Part shown: piece by piece, positions 37,984-50,832 of the stretch
How positions within the stretch are numbered: the stretch's first letter is position 1
How the letters are laid out: every line of letters starts with the position of its first letter
Assembly (NCBI RefSeq): GCF_003148475.1
Contig: NZ_QGGG01000015.1
Location: 1-64,000 of the forward strand
Direction of reading: 5' to 3'
Length of the DNA stretch: 64,000 nt
Origin: Pseudaminobacter salicylatoxidans
Lineage (GTDB): Bacteria > Pseudomonadota > Alphaproteobacteria > Rhizobiales > Rhizobiaceae
Notes under the pieces: generated by a model
What the model saw: the letters and a program-made list of their open reading frames with translations, nothing else
Databases searched by the model: none
What the model was told of the DNA's origin: nothing
Program-made: the position numbers and the translations under genes

Positions 37984-38034
37984 TGTTTTGCGATCAGCTG
38001 GCCCAGATCCCGAAAGGAGAGCAGAGCCTACGCG

Positions 38035-39216
38035 TCATTCCTCGTTGGCGCGTACCGTGACGCCCAGCGTCTTGGGCAATTCCAGTGGCGCGGACATGGC
38101 GCCCGCCGCGATGAGCGCGAACGGCACCGGCGAGCCCGGCTCGGCCTTCACCGCGATGCTCTGCGGTTCGTCGAGGAACTGGCCGACTGCCGCCGTGATC
38201 TGGCCAGAGAGTTCGGGGTTGTTGAGCTGTGCCGTCAGGAAAGGCACGATCGCCTTGGCCTGGTTGGCGATGTCCGAAGGCTTCACGCCCTGCTGCCTGG
38301 CCATGTAGTCCAGCACCTTGCCGGTCAGCGAATCGTCGTCGAAACGGATCGTCGCGCCTTGCAGCGTCAATTGCTGCATCAGCCCAAGCGCTGCGAGGCC
38401 AAGGGTGGAATTGTCGGTTTCGGGTTGTTCGGCGATTTTCTTCTGCAAGTCCTGCATCGACTTCAGGAAGGCTGGCGTATAACCGCCCATACCGAAGGTA
38501 AGGCCCAATGTGCCCGCGTTGTCGACCGTGACGTCATATTGCGACAGCGACATCGTGCCATCGGAAGGCTGCCACGAGCCGGCAGCTTCGATATAGCCGC
38601 TGATGTTCCGGTAGCCGAGACCGTCGAGAACCGCTTTCGACTGCGGGTCCTCGACGCCGCTCAGATCGGCGGTGAATTTTTCCACCGAACCGGTGAATTC
38701 CATCGCCTTTCCGTCCTTGGGGGGCGTGACCTCCACCGAGAGGTTGGACAGCGAAAACACTGGCTTGTCGGCCGACTTGACGTCGAGACTGGCGAGCGAC
38801 GCGGAATCGTACATCAGCATCGAGGCAACCACATCGGACGAGCCGGCAGCCGGCAGTGACACACCCGACAGCACCAGCGGGCTGAGTTCGACATCGGTCT
38901 TGTCCTCGGTGAACCGATACGGCTCGGTGCTGACCGTATCGATCCTGTAGCCTCCGTTTTCCTCCGCGACCCCTTCGAAGGTCACGTTGCCGATCGAAAG
39001 CCGCTCGTTTTCGCCCGGTGTGCCGAGGGTGACGCCTTCCAGGACCATTTTGGACGTGTCGCCACTGACGGCTTGCCAGTCCATGTCCATGCTCTGCGCC
39101 GCCAGCAGTTCCTTCAGCCGATCGGCAACGGCCGCAGCGTCCTGCGCATAGGCCTGCAGAGGCATGGATATGAGGAAGGTCGAAAGTGCAAGCTTTTGAA
39201 AAGTCGAGCGGATCAT
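38035..39216 (-). CDS. Conserved periplasmic protein of unknown function
   Basis: 393 residues. A clear Sec signal peptide (LALSTFLISMPLQAYA, cleavage near residue 25 before QDAAA) is followed by a beta-rich sequence with repeated patterns of alternating hydrophobic residues (MVLEGVTLGTPGENERLSIGN, PLVLSGVSLPAAG, LSLSNLSVEV-like). There are no cysteines or enzyme motifs. The style resembles AsmA/YdgA-like (DUF945) lipid-transport or envelope proteins, but no signature is firm enough to name it. Divergent from parC (172-bp gap). Confidence 0.8.
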   Translation of the reverse strand: MIRSTFQKLALSTFLISMPLQAYAQDAAAVADRLKELLAAQSMDMDWQAVSGDTSKMVLEGVTLGTPGENERLSIGNVTFEGVAEENGGYRIDTVSTEPYRFTEDKTDVELSPLVLSGVSLPAAGSSDVVASMLMYDSASLASLDVKSADKPVFSLSNLSVEVTPPKDGKAMEFTGSVEKFTADLSGVEDPQSKAVLDGLGYRNISGYIEAAGSWQPSDGTMSLSQYDVTVDNAGTLGLTFGMGGYTPAFLKSMQDLQKKIAEQPETDNSTLGLAALGLMQQLTLQGATIRFDDDSLTGKVLDYMARQQGVKPSDIANQAKAIVPFLTAQLNNPELSGQITAAVGQFLDEPQSIAVKAEPGSPVPFALIAAGAMSAPLELPKTLGVTVRANEE

Positions 39217-39388
39217 CAGCCGTGGTCCTTGATATTATTACGCCGTTAGCGGTTACATGCTCAAAGTTCGCAAAAAAAGGCAATCGGAAGATGGCGCATC
39301 TTCGCTGGCTAAAGCTGGTGCGTGGGCTTGCGCTTTTGCTTCAATTCGCCCTCTTGCCGCGAATCGCAGGGTCGGATAACCGAAAACC

Positions 39389-41668
39389 ATGGGAAAAGGG
39401 CTCTTGCCGCCGGGTTCCGGCGATGGCGATCATATTGAACCGGTCGATCTGAAGAAGGCGCTGGAAGAGCGTTATCTTGCCTATGCGCTGTCGACCATCA
39501 TGCACCGCGCACTGCCGGATGTACGCGATGGGTTGAAGCCCGTGCACCGGCGTATCATGCATGCGATGCGGCTTCTGCGCCTCAACCCCGATCAGGGCTT
39601 TGCCAAGTGCGCCCGCATCGTCGGCGAGGTGATGGGTAAATTCCACCCGCATGGCGACCAGTCGATCTATGACGCTTTGGTGCGCCTGGCGCAGGACTTT
39701 GCCGTGCGCTATCCGCTGGTCGACGGACAGGGCAATTTCGGCAATATCGATGGCGATAACGCCGCTGCCATGCGCTATACCGAAGCGCGTATGACCGAAG
39801 TGTCGGTGGCGCTTCTGGAAGGCATCACCGAGGATGCCGTCGATTATCGCCCGACCTACAATGAGGAAGACGAAGAACCGGTGGTTCTGCCCGGCGCCTT
39901 CCCGAACCTGCTGGCCAATGGCTCGTCGGGGATCGCGGTCGGCATGGCGACTTCGATCCCGCCGCACAACGCGGCCGAACTGTGCACCGCCGCCCTTCAT
40001 CTGATCGAACATCCCGACGCCACCGTCGATGACATCGTCAGCAAGGAGCCGGGCGACGGGCTGATTCAGGGACCTGATTTCCCGACGGGCGGCATCATCA
40101 TCGACAGCCGCGCCGCGATCCTGGAAGCCTATGAAACGGGCAGGGGCTCCTTCCGCGTGCGCGCCCGCTATGCGGTGGAGGATCTCGGCCGTGGAACCTG
40201 GCAGATCGTCGTCACCGAAATTCCCTATCAGGTGCAGAAGTCGCGCCTGATCGAGAAGGTTGCCGAACTGCTGCTGGCCCGCAAGCTGCCGCTGCTCGAA
40301 GACATCCGCGACGAGAGCGCCGAGGACATCCGCCTCGTGCTGGTGCCCAAGAGCCGCACGGTCGATCCCGGCCTGCTGATGGAATCGCTGTTCAAGCTCA
40401 CCGAGCTTGAAAGCCGCTTCCCGCTCAACATGAACGTGCTGTCGCGCGGCAAGGTGCCGAACGTGCTGTCCGTCAGAGACGTGCTGCGCGAGTGGCTGGA
40501 GCATCGCAAGGAAGTGCTGGTCCGCCGCTCGAGGCACCGGCTTGCCGAGATCGAGCGCCGGCTGGAAATCCTCGCCGGCTATCTCATCGCCTATATCAAC
40601 CTCGACGAGGTGATCCGCATCATCCGCGAGGAGGACGAGCCCAAGCAGGTGATGATGGCCCGCTGGTCGCTCACCGACGTGCAGGCCGAGGCGATCCTCA
40701 ACATGCGGCTGCGCGCCTTGCGCAAGCTGGAAGAGATCGAGATCCGCAAGGAGCACGACGCGCTCAGCGCCGAGAAGGCCGAGATTGAGCGGTTGCTGGC
40801 CTCCGATGCCAAGCAGTGGAAGACGATCGCCTGGCAGGTCCACAAGGTGCGCCGTGATTTCGGTCCCGAGGAAAACCCGGACATGGGCAAGCGTCGTACC
40901 ACCTTTGCCGACGCACCGGAGCACGACCTGACCGACATCGCGCAGGCGATGATCGAGAAGGAGCCGGTCACGGTCGTCGTCTCGGAAAAGGGCTGGCTGC
41001 GGGCCATGAAGGGCCATCTCAGCGATTATTCGCAACTGTCGTTCAAGGAAGGCGACAGCCTCAAGCTCGCCTTCCATGCGCAGACCACCGACAAGGTGCT
41101 GGTCTTCACCACGGGCGGCAAGTTCTACACCATCGGAGTTGACAGGCTGCCGGGCGGGCGCGGACATGGCGAGCCGATCCGCATCATCGTCGATATGGAT
41201 AACGATCAGGATATCGTCACGGTCTTCGTGCACGATGCCCCGCGCAAGCTGCTGCTGGTTTCGCGTGATGGCAACGGCTTTGTCGTGCCCGAGCAGGACG
41301 TTGTCGCCAACACCCGCAAGGGCAAGCAGGTGATGAACGTCAAGCTGCCCGATGAGGCCAAGCGGTGTATTCCGGTGACGGGCGACCATGTGGCAATCGT
41401 CGGCGACAACCGCAAGCTGCTGGTGTTCCCGCTTTCCGAGATTCCGGAAATGACGCGCGGCAAGGGCGTGCGCCTGCAGCGCTACAAGGATGGCGGCGTG
41501 CTCGACATCAAGCTTTTTGCCATGGCCGATGGGCTGAGCTGGCAGGATTCGGCCGAGCGCACTTTCGTGCGCAGCCGCGAGGAGCTGATGGAGTGGATCG
41601 GCAACCGTGCCGCGGCCGGACGCATGGTGCCCAAGGGGTTTCCGCGTACCGGCAAGTTCGGCAACTGA
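39389..41668 (+). CDS. parC: DNA topoisomerase IV subunit A
   Basis: 759 residues. The catalytic tyrosine is Tyr130 in [25 protein letters not shown] and [17 protein letters not shown] are conserved around it. The C-terminal beta-pinwheel lacks a clean GyrA box (there is LPGGRGHG instead of QRRGGKG), which together with the short length argues for ParC rather than GyrA. Topoisomerase IV decatenates daughter chromosomes. Position 91, equivalent to the quinolone-relevant Ser80 of E. coli ParC, is Gln. parE is not in the window. Confidence 0.92.
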   Translation: MGKGLLPPGSGDGDHIEPVDLKKALEERYLAYALSTIMHRALPDVRDGLKPVHRRIMHAMRLLRLNPDQGFAKCARIVGEVMGKFHPHGDQSIYDALVRLAQDFAVRYPLVDGQGNFGNIDGDNAAAMRYTEARMTEVSVALLEGITEDAVDYRPTYNEEDEEPVVLPGAFPNLLANGSSGIAVGMATSIPPHNAAELCTAALHLIEHPDATVDDIVSKEPGDGLIQGPDFPTGGIIIDSRAAILEAYETGRGSFRVRARYAVEDLGRGTWQIVVTEIPYQVQKSRLIEKVAELLLARKLPLLEDIRDESAEDIRLVLVPKSRTVDPGLLMESLFKLTELESRFPLNMNVLSRGKVPNVLSVRDVLREWLEHRKEVLVRRSRHRLAEIERRLEILAGYLIAYINLDEVIRIIREEDEPKQVMMARWSLTDVQAEAILNMRLRALRKLEEIEIRKEHDALSAEKAEIERLLASDAKQWKTIAWQVHKVRRDFGPEENPDMGKRRTTFADAPEHDLTDIAQAMIEKEPVTVVVSEKGWLRAMKGHLSDYSQLSFKEGDSLKLAFHAQTTDKVLVFTTGGKFYTIGVDRLPGGRGHGEPIRIIVDMDNDQDIVTVFVHDAPRKLLLVSRDGNGFVVPEQDVVANTRKGKQVMNVKLPDEAKRCIPVTGDHVAIVGDNRKLLVFPLSEIPEMTRGKGVRLQRYKDGGVLDIKLFAMADGLSWQDSAERTFVRSREELMEWIGNRAAAGRMVPKGFPRTGKFGN

Positions 41669-41833
41669 GGGCGGTTCGCGTCTGATCAGGGCAGGGGACA
41701 GGCGTCGTCCTCCCCGGTTTGGTCGTAATTCCAGAGCCTTTTCAGCAAAAGTACGAAGCGGTTTTGCGTCCGGAAATGCGTGGAAACAAATAGATAGAGT
41801 GGTTCCGACGAGTTCCTAAAAACAGGAATCGCT

Positions 41834-42196
41834 CTAGTTGCGCGACATCGGGCCGTATTGCTTCGACCACGCAATCAGCGCCTCGAAAACCGGGCGCAGG
41901 CCATGAGCGGCCTCGGTGATCTCATATTCCACGCGCGGCGGCTTTTCCTCATAAGCGGTGCGCTTGACCAGCCCATCCGCCTCCAGTTCGCGCAATTGTA
42001 CCGTCAGCATATGCTGGGTGATTCCCGGAAGCGCCCGGCGAAGCTCGCCGAAGCGATGTGTGCGCTGGGCCAGCGCCCACATGATCTCGACCTTCCACTT
42101 GCCCGTCAACGGCCGCATTGCTTCGAGAAACGGTTGGTAGGGATATTGCTCCCGGTACGCCGTCTGCAGTGCTTTATCGTCGACTTTTTCGTTCAT
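41834..42196 (-). CDS. HxlR-family winged-helix transcriptional regulator
   Basis: 120 residues. The HxlR pattern is clear: PLTGKWKVEIMWAL, RFGELRRALPGITQHMLTVQLRELEADGLVKRTAY, then PPRVEYEITEAAHGLRPVFEAL. The common redox-sensing cysteine of HypR/QorR-type members is absent; there is no Cys at all. ATG 42196 is chosen; the GTG 117 bases upstream is not supported. The regulator is divergent from the YbaK-type gene, which may be a target. Confidence 0.88.
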   Translation of the reverse strand: MNEKVDDKALQTAYREQYPYQPFLEAMRPLTGKWKVEIMWALAQRTHRFGELRRALPGITQHMLTVQLRELEADGLVKRTAYEEKPPRVEYEITEAAHGLRPVFEALIAWSKQYGPMSRN

Positions 42197-42576
42197 GTAA
42201 GTCTCAAAAAATCTTGCTTGGAAACTTCGCCCTCCCGAAGAGTGCGCGAGAATGATCGTTTCCATACCGGAAATGAAGCGGCAACGTGGCCCGATATGGC
42301 CGCTTCCCGTCACGTTTTATTGATGCGGCCGCGCGGTGGCTGAAGCGAATGTGATGAGCCCCTGCCGACACTGCATTCCACTGGCCCCGAAGCCCTGATG
42401 GGTGTATCTTTTCGGAGTTGACTGACCCGCCCATGCAGGATGGGTCATGCGACCAGCCGGCGATGTGGCAGGGAGCCGACGCCGGGCGCAGCGCAGGGAA
42501 TGCTGCCCGTCCACTTTCGGAAAATCCTTGCCGCCGGTTTGCCGTGCCGGCCGCAAGGACGCGAAAGGAGACGGAT
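42197..42576. other. 380-bp region between divergent hxlR-type and YbaK-type genes
   Basis: No gene recognised. It holds the promoters of both flanking genes and any HxlR operator. An imperfect repeat TGACCC / GGGTCA occurs at 42421-42449. Confidence 0.4.
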
Positions 42577-43041
42577 ATGGGCATTGCGCTGACGATGCAG
42601 GAATATCTGGAAGATAACCATGTCCCCTATGACATAGCGCGCCATGGCAAGACCGGCTCGTCGGCGATGACCGCCCAGGCGAGCCATGTTCCAGGCAATG
42701 AGATGGCAAAGGGCGTGGTATTGAGATGGGACGGCGGCTACCTGCTGGCCGTTGTGCCGGCCACAAGCCACGTCGATCTTGAGCGCGTGCGCAAACTCGT
42801 CGGCGAGAAGGTGGAACTCGCCACCGAAGACGAGACGAGCACGCTGTTCCCCGACTGCGACACCGGTGCCGTGCCGATCTTCGGCGCGCCCTACAGGGTG
42901 GCTTGCGTGGTGGACGACAAGCTCGACATGCGCAAGGACATCTATTTCGAAGGCGGCGACCATCGCACGCTGGTGCATGTTTCGCGCGACGGCTTCGAAC
43001 GCCTGATGTATGGCATACCGCATGGCAGGATCAGCGGGTAG
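42577..43041 (+). CDS. YbaK/EbsC-family aminoacyl-tRNA deacylase
   Basis: 154 residues with the YbaK/ProX editing-domain pattern: MTMQEYLEDNHVPYDIARHGKT-like opening, GNEMAKGVVLRWDGGYLLAVVPATSHVDLERVR (with the conserved Lys), and GAVPIFGAPYRVACVVDDKL toward the end. Such domains hydrolyse mischarged Cys- or Ala-tRNA-Pro and related species; the exact substrate is not predictable. Start ATG 42577 is preceded by AAAGGAG eight bases upstream. Confidence 0.87.
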   Translation: MGIALTMQEYLEDNHVPYDIARHGKTGSSAMTAQASHVPGNEMAKGVVLRWDGGYLLAVVPATSHVDLERVRKLVGEKVELATEDETSTLFPDCDTGAVPIFGAPYRVACVVDDKLDMRKDIYFEGGDHRTLVHVSRDGFERLMYGIPHGRISG

Positions 43042-43455
43042 CGGCTCTCAGGGCCCATTGCCCGCGAACGCAAGGGGTCGGCGACGAGGCCGGCCCCTTC
43101 GCGGTTGGAATGGAGCATCGGGCCGCAAAGAGGACCTCGGCTTTCGGTTCGCTGCGTGACCAGAATTTCGTGGATTTTCCTTAATATGCCGAAAGCGATC
43201 TCACGCGCTTTCGGAAGGATGCTTAGCGTCGCCAAGGACACAGGCTGGCGGGCAAAAATCACACACTGCACCCACATCCTCCCAATCCATTGAGGATCGC
43301 GGCAACTGCGCACTGGTTTGCGCCCTCATTCCTTGAGATGGTCGCACTTAATAAACTGATTCTCCTTCGTTCGGCCGCATTTATGGCTATCCGCTCCGCT
43401 GAACGGCCGGGGAACCCAGGCTTGAAAGCCGCAGCCTAAGGAACAAGACGCAGCA
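43042..43455 (+). other. 414-bp intergenic region before ftsZ2
   Basis: No protein-like frame. Contains a perfect nine-base inverted repeat (43189-43214, listed separately). The last 130 bases are relatively AT-rich and probably contain the ftsZ2 promoter; no CtrA consensus box was found. Confidence 0.4.
43189..43214. repeat. Perfect 9-bp inverted repeat upstream of ftsZ2
   Basis: CCGAAAGCG, loop ATCTCACG, CGCTTTCGG. No T-run on either side, so it is not a classical terminator. It lies 242 bases before the ftsZ2 start. Confidence 0.6.
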
Positions 43456-44439
43456 ATGACCACGCCCAACAAAGCCGAAATCTCCGAAATGAGACCGCGC
43501 CTGACCGTCATCGGTGTGGGCGGCGGGGGTGGAAATGCCGTTAACAACATGATCTCCGAAGGATTGCAGGGCACCGAATTCATCGTTGCCAATACCGATG
43601 CCCAGGCGCTGACCATGTCGAAGGCGCCGCGCCTCATCCAGCTTGGCACGCATGTGACCGAAGGGCTTGGCGCCGGCTCCCTCCCGGAGATCGGTTGTGC
43701 GGCGGCCGAGGAATCCATCGACGAGATCATGGATCATCTGTCGGGCACGCATATGTGTTTCGTCACTGCCGGCATGGGCGGCGGCACCGGCACGGGCGCG
43801 GCTCCGGTGGTCGCACGCGCGGCGCGCGAAGCCGGGATGCTGACGGTCGCGGTGGTGACCAAGCCGTTCGACTTCGAGGGGCGCCGCCGCTTGCAGGTCG
43901 CCGAAAACGGCATCGAACTGCTGCGCCAGTGCGCCGATACCGTGATCGTTATCCCGAACCAGAACCTGTTTCGCGTCGCCAGCCAGAACACGACGCTGGC
44001 TGATGCCTTCGTGACCGCCGACCGGGTGCTCTATTCCGGTGTGTCCTGCATCACCGACCTGATCGTGAAGGAGGGACTTATCAACCTCGACTTCGCCGAC
44101 GTGAAAGCGGTGATGAAGGATATGGGCCGCGCCATGATGGGCACGGGCGAAGCCACCGGCGACGGCCGTGCGCGTATGGCCGCCGAGGCGGCAATCGCTA
44201 ATCCGCTTCTCGACGAGGAATCGATGCGCGGCGCCAAGGGCGTGCTGGTTTCGATTTCCGGCGGTCGCGACATGACGCTGTTCGAGGTCGATGAAGCCGC
44301 CACCCGCATCCGCGAGGAGGTGGATGACGATGCCAATATCATCGTCGGATCGATTTTCGATCCGAGTCTTGAGGGCGTGTTCCGGGTATCTGTCGTGGCA
44401 ACCGGCTTGAGTGGACGCGGCGCCGAACTCGTCGGCTGA
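43456..44439 (+). CDS. ftsZ2: FtsZ2, short second cell-division GTPase
   Basis: 327 residues. All GTPase features of FtsZ are present: [15 protein letters not shown] at about 19-33, the tubulin signature GGGTGTGA at 108-115, and the T7 synergy-loop region [11 protein letters not shown]. It ends immediately after the second globular domain ([14 protein letters not shown]), so the unstructured linker and conserved C-terminal peptide that bind FtsA/ZipA/MinC are missing. A truncated second FtsZ of this kind is known from Sinorhizobium meliloti. No other dcw genes are nearby, so this is the paralogue and not the main ftsZ. Confidence 0.88.
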   Translation: MTTPNKAEISEMRPRLTVIGVGGGGGNAVNNMISEGLQGTEFIVANTDAQALTMSKAPRLIQLGTHVTEGLGAGSLPEIGCAAAEESIDEIMDHLSGTHMCFVTAGMGGGTGTGAAPVVARAAREAGMLTVAVVTKPFDFEGRRRLQVAENGIELLRQCADTVIVIPNQNLFRVASQNTTLADAFVTADRVLYSGVSCITDLIVKEGLINLDFADVKAVMKDMGRAMMGTGEATGDGRARMAAEAAIANPLLDEESMRGAKGVLVSISGGRDMTLFEVDEAATRIREEVDDDANIIVGSIFDPSLEGVFRVSVVATGLSGRGAELVG

Positions 44440-44459
44440 GAACGTCTTTTGCGAAAGGC

Positions 44460-44481
44460 CGCCCGGTCTGATGAACGGGCG
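44460..44481. terminator. Possible terminator hairpin between ftsZ2 and acylphosphatase gene
   Basis: CGCCCG, ten-base loop, CGGGCG, in the 52-bp gap between converging genes. T-runs on both sides are short, so the call is weak. Confidence 0.4.
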
Positions 44482-44491
44482 ACCATAGCAC

Positions 44492-44770
44492 TTAGCCGGT
44501 AATGACGAACCGCGCCGGCAGCTCGTCCATTTGCACGTCGTCGAATTCGACGGTGGCGACCGCGGCGCCCGCAGGGCCGCGCCACAGCCTTTCCAGCATC
44601 GCGCCAACGGCATCTTCCGATCCGGCCAGCAACGCGCTCACAGACCCATCTGCCTCGTTGCGCACCCAGCCGACAAGATCGAGCTTCTCGGCTTCCCGCA
44701 GCGTCCAGACGCGGAAGCTGACCCCCTGTACGCGACCGGTGACCCTGGCCCTGACGATCCTGCGTTCCAA
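44492..44770 (-). CDS. acyP: Acylphosphatase
   Basis: 92 residues, the standard size. It hydrolyses carboxyl-phosphate bonds such as acetyl phosphate and 1,3-bisphosphoglycerate. The active-site loop is GRVQGVSFR (Arg20), and GWVRNEADGSV supplies catalytic Asn38. The start is TTG at 44770 with GGAG eight bases upstream; no in-frame ATG precedes the conserved loop. Confidence 0.93.
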   Translation of the reverse strand: MERRIVRARVTGRVQGVSFRVWTLREAEKLDLVGWVRNEADGSVSALLAGSEDAVGAMLERLWRGPAGAAVATVEFDDVQMDELPARFVITG

Positions 44771-45001
44771 TCTGCTGCTCCAGTTTTTCTTAAGTGGGAT
44801 TTGGCGCCAATAAGAACGGTTGCAACCGGCCTCCGTTATTTTCCAAGCCTGTCAGGTTCATTATGTGCCGAGTAGAGGAGGAGCGGTTGAATTCGTCCCG
44901 TGCGCGTCGGCAATGAGCGGAAGCAGACGCTATAACGGGTTTTGTTCAAGCCAGCTCGTCACGTCGGCCATGCCCGATGGTCGATCCAGCGAATTTCCGG
45001 T

Positions 45002-47015
<2,014 letters not shown>

Positions 47016-50000
47016 TTAGCTGCAGCCGCTGGTTGCGCCGCAGGTGTCGCACTTCTCGCAGGTGCCGTTGCGGACCATGGTGAAGTTCTGGCATTCCGAG
47101 CACATATTGCCGGTATAGCCCTGCATGATCGCGCGGCTGCGGCGCTCGGCGGCCTTGGCCTTGGCGTCGGCCGCTTCCTTGGCTGCCGCGTCGGTGAAGA
47201 GGGCCGAAGCGGCATCCCCATGGGCTTCCTCGGCAGGCACTTCCTTGGCCCGCTCCTCATAGTCGCGCTTGAAGGCGGTGGCCTCTTCGGCAAGGCCGGC
47301 GGCTGCCGGCTTCAGCGCGGTGGCACCCGACGAGATCGGATGCACATTCGCGGCATAGGGCGCGGTGCGGGTTGTGGGGGTGGGATTTGCCGCTCCGCCA
47401 AACCCCTTGGGTTCGGCGCTGGAGATGCCGGACACCAGCTTCACCGGCGACACGCCGCGGTAAAGCCCCTTGGAGAAGGGCGTCGCCTTGCCTTCCGAGA
47501 TGCCGCGTCCCAGCGACGTGTTGGAGAAGTCGCTGGTGTCGACATGGGCGAGATCGTTGCGGCCGAGATAGGAAACGGCCAGTTCGCGGAACACATAGTC
47601 GATGATCGACGTGGCGTTCTTGATCGCGTCATTGCCGATGACCATGCCGGCCGGCTCGAACTTGGTGAAGGTGAAGGCCTCCACATATTCCTCGAGCGGC
47701 ACGCCATATTGCAGGCCGAGCGAGATGGCGATGGCGAAATTGTTCATCATGGCACGGAAGGCGGCACCCTCCTTGTGCATGTCGATGAAGATTTCGCCCA
47801 GCCGACCGTCGTCGAACTCACCGGTGCGCAGATAGACCTTATGGCCACCGATGAGCGCTTTCTGGGTGTAGCCCTTGCGGCGGTTCGGCAGCTTCTCACG
47901 GTCGCGCACCACCTTCTCGACCACGCGTTCGATGATCTTTTCGGTGATGGCCACGGCCTGGGCGGCAGCGGGTGCGGCCACCAGCGCCTCGACGGCCTCG
48001 TCGGCTTCCTCTTCATCGTCCTCGATGAGCGCTGCGTTCAGCGGCTGCGAGAGCTTGGAGCCGTCGCGGTAGAGCGCGTTGGCCTTCAGCGCCAGCTTCC
48101 AGGACAGCATATAGGCGCTCTTGCAGTCCTCGACGGTCGCATCGTTGGGCATATTGATGGTCTTGGAGATGGCGCCCGAGATGAAAGGCTGCGCGGCCGC
48201 CATCATGCGGATGTGGCTTTCGACCGACAGGTAGCGCTTGCCGATCTTGCCGCAGGGATTGGCGCAGTCGAACACCGGATAGTGCTCGGCCTTCAGGAAA
48301 GGCGCGCCTTCGAGCGTCATCGCGCCGCAGACATGGATGTTGGCGGCCTCGATATCCTTCTTCGAGAAGCCCAGCGCGGGCAACATCTCGAAGGAGAAGT
48401 CGTTGAGCTGCTCGTCGGTGAAGCCGAGCGCCTGCTTGCAGAAATCCTCGCCCAGCGTCCACTTGTTGAACACGAACTTGATGTCGAAGGCGCTCTTGAG
48501 CGCTGCATTCAGCGCCTCGATCTTCTCGTCGGTAAAGCCCCTTGCCTTCAGCGTCGAGGGGTTCACGCCCGGCGCCTGGTTGAGATTGCCGTGACCGACC
48601 GCGTAGGCCTCGATCTCGGCGATCTGGCTTTCGGTGTAGCCCAGCGTGCGCAGGGCTTCCGGCACGGCGCGGTTGATGATCTTGAAGTAGCCGCCGCCGG
48701 CAAGCTTCTTGAACTTGACCAGGGCGAAGTCGGGCTCGATGCCGGTGGTGTCGCAGTCCATGACGAGGCCGATCGTGCCGGTGGGCGCGATCACGGTTGC
48801 CTGGGCATTGCGGTAGCCGTTCTTCTCGCCGAGTTCGATGGCGCGGTCCCAGGCAAGGCGGGCATGCTCCATCAATGCGGCCTGCGGGCAGTCCTCGGCC
48901 ACCAGCGGCACCGGGTCGACCGACAGGTTCTCATAGCCGTACTTCTCGCCATAGGCCGCGCGGCGATGGTTGCGCATCACGCGCAGCATGCTGTCGGCGT
49001 TGCGCTCGTAGTCGGCGAAGGCGCCGAGTTCGCCGGCCATCTCGGCCGAGGTGGCGTAGGCCACGCCGGTCATGATCGCGGTCAGCGCGCCGCAGATGGC
49101 GCGGCCTTCCTTCGAGTCATAGGGAATGCCCGAGGTCATCAGCAGGCCGCCGATATTGGCGTAGCCAAGGCCGAGCGTACGGTACTCGTAGGAAAGCTTG
49201 GCGATTTCCCTGGACGGGAACTGCGCCATCATCACCGAGATCTCGAGCACGATGGTCCACAGGCGCACTGTGTGCTCGTAGGCAGCGATGTCGATGTCGC
49301 TATTGGCCTGCCGGTAGGGCAGCAGGTTGATGGAAGCGAGGTTGCAGGCCGTGTCGTCCAGGAACATGTATTCCGAGCACGGGTTCGAGGCGCGGATCGG
49401 GCCGGCCGCCGGCGAAGTGTGCCAGTCGTTCATGGTGGTGTTGAAGTGCAGGCCCGGATCGGCCGAGGCCCAGGCGGCGTAGCCGATCTTCTCCCACAGG
49501 TCGCGGGCCTTCAGCGTCTTGCCGACCTTGCCGTCGATGCGGCGGATGAGGTTCCAGTCGCCGTCATTTTCCACGGCGCGCAGGAAGTCGTCCTTCACCG
49601 AGACAGAGTTGTTCGAGTTCTGGCCCGACACGGTCAGATAGGCTTCTGAATCCCAGTCGGTGTCGTAGGTCTTGAAATCCAGCGACGCGTAGCCCTGCTT
49701 GGCGAACTGGATGACGCGGTAGATGTAGTTTTCCGGCACCGCGTTCTTCTTGGCGGCGCGGATCTCGCGCTTCAGTGCGGTGTTGATGGTCGGATCGAAG
49801 CAGTCGTCGTCCTGACCTTCGCAGTTCACGCAGGCCGCCATGATCTTCGTCAGGTGCTGCTTGACGATCTTAGAGCCGGTGACGAGCGAAGCGACCTTCT
49901 GCTCCTCATTGACCTTCCAGTCGATGAAAGCCTCGATGTCGGGGTGGTCGGCATCGACGATCACCATCTTGGCGGCGCGGCGCGTGGTGCCGCCCGACTT

Positions 50001-50804
50001 GATGGCACCGGCGGCACGGTCGCCGATCTTGAGGAAGCTCATCAGGCCCGAGGACTTGCCGCCACCTGAAAGCTTCTCGCCTTCGCCGCGCAGGTGTGAG
50101 AAGTTGGAGCCGGTGCCCGAGCCGTATTTGAACAGGCGCGCCTCGCGCACCCACAGGTCCATGATGCCGCCCTCGTTGACGAGGTCGTCACCCACCGACT
50201 GGATGAAGCAGGCGTGCGGCTGCGGATGTTCGTAGGCCGACTTGGATTTGGTCAGCTTGCCGGTGAAGGGATCGACGTAATAATGGCCCTGGCCGGGGCC
50301 GTCGATGCCATAGGCCCAGTGCAGGCCGGTGTTGAACCACTGCGGCGAGTTCGGAGCCACGCGCTGGGTGGCAAGCATGTAGGACAGTTCGTCCTTGAAG
50401 GCCTGCGCGTCGGCTTCGGAGTTGAAGTAGCCGCCCTTCCAGCCCCAATAGGTCCAGGTGCCGGCGAGACGGTCGAAAACCTGGCGGGCGTCGTGTTCGG
50501 AGCCGAAGCGCTCGTTTTCAGGCAGCTTGGCGAGCGCATCCTCGTCGGCCACGGAGCGCCACAGGAAGGAGGGGACGTCGTTTTCCTCTATCCTTTTCAG
50601 CCGGGCGGGCACGCCGGCCTTGCGGAAATATTTCTGGGCGAGGATGTCGGCCGCGACCTGTGAGAACTGCGCGGGCACGTCGATATCATCGAGCCGGAAG
50701 ACGATCGAACCGTCCGGGTTCTTGATCTCGCTAATCGCTTTGCGGAATTCGATCTCCGCGTAAGGCGATTGTCCTTCCTTGGTGAAACGCCGCTCGATGC
50801 GCAT
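47016..50804 (-). CDS. nrdJ: Vitamin B12-dependent (class II) ribonucleoside-diphosphate reductase
   Basis: 1262 residues. It reduces ribonucleotides using adenosylcobalamin, without an oxygen-dependent radical subunit. Seen: [62 protein letters not shown] (carries the conserved Asn-Pro-Cys-Ser-Glu thiyl/active site) and [20 protein letters not shown]. The C-terminus has a zinc-ribbon-like Cys cluster ([13 protein letters not shown] and a final GCS) that regenerates the active-site disulfide. RBS GAGG lies nine bases upstream. Putative NrdR boxes precede it. Confidence 0.96.
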   Translation of the reverse strand: MRIERRFTKEGQSPYAEIEFRKAISEIKNPDGSIVFRLDDIDVPAQFSQVAADILAQKYFRKAGVPARLKRIEENDVPSFLWRSVADEDALAKLPENERFGSEHDARQVFDRLAGTWTYWGWKGGYFNSEADAQAFKDELSYMLATQRVAPNSPQWFNTGLHWAYGIDGPGQGHYYVDPFTGKLTKSKSAYEHPQPHACFIQSVGDDLVNEGGIMDLWVREARLFKYGSGTGSNFSHLRGEGEKLSGGGKSSGLMSFLKIGDRAAGAIKSGGTTRRAAKMVIVDADHPDIEAFIDWKVNEEQKVASLVTGSKIVKQHLTKIMAACVNCEGQDDDCFDPTINTALKREIRAAKKNAVPENYIYRVIQFAKQGYASLDFKTYDTDWDSEAYLTVSGQNSNNSVSVKDDFLRAVENDGDWNLIRRIDGKVGKTLKARDLWEKIGYAAWASADPGLHFNTTMNDWHTSPAAGPIRASNPCSEYMFLDDTACNLASINLLPYRQANSDIDIAAYEHTVRLWTIVLEISVMMAQFPSREIAKLSYEYRTLGLGYANIGGLLMTSGIPYDSKEGRAICGALTAIMTGVAYATSAEMAGELGAFADYERNADSMLRVMRNHRRAAYGEKYGYENLSVDPVPLVAEDCPQAALMEHARLAWDRAIELGEKNGYRNAQATVIAPTGTIGLVMDCDTTGIEPDFALVKFKKLAGGGYFKIINRAVPEALRTLGYTESQIAEIEAYAVGHGNLNQAPGVNPSTLKARGFTDEKIEALNAALKSAFDIKFVFNKWTLGEDFCKQALGFTDEQLNDFSFEMLPALGFSKKDIEAANIHVCGAMTLEGAPFLKAEHYPVFDCANPCGKIGKRYLSVESHIRMMAAAQPFISGAISKTINMPNDATVEDCKSAYMLSWKLALKANALYRDGSKLSQPLNAALIEDDEEEADEAVEALVAAPAAAQAVAITEKIIERVVEKVVRDREKLPNRRKGYTQKALIGGHKVYLRTGEFDDGRLGEIFIDMHKEGAAFRAMMNNFAIAISLGLQYGVPLEEYVEAFTFTKFEPAGMVIGNDAIKNATSIIDYVFRELAVSYLGRNDLAHVDTSDFSNTSLGRGISEGKATPFSKGLYRGVSPVKLVSGISSAEPKGFGGAANPTPTTRTAPYAANVHPISSGATALKPAAAGLAEEATAFKRDYEERAKEVPAEEAHGDAASALFTDAAAKEAADAKAKAAERRSRAIMQGYTGNMCSECQNFTMVRNGTCEKCDTCGATSGCS

Positions 50805-50822
50805 GGGTCGGTCCTCAAGTCC

Positions 50823-50832
50823 CTATATATAG
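50823..50832 (-). promoter_or_regulatory. NrdR-box-like core or promoter element just before nrdJ
   Basis: The palindrome CTATATATAG equals the NrdR box core, but its flanks do not match ACA/TGT. It lies 19 bases before the start codon, where a ribonucleotide-reductase regulator could block. It could equally be a -10-like sequence. Confidence 0.45.

Noticed and set aside
39341-41389. 682-codon minus-strand frame opposite parC
   Set aside because: Mirror frame of a strongly coding gene; composition (His/Asp/Arg-rich) is typical of such shadows.
47220-49649. 809-codon plus-strand frame inside nrdJ
   Set aside because: Antisense shadow; nrdJ motifs are intact on the minus strand.
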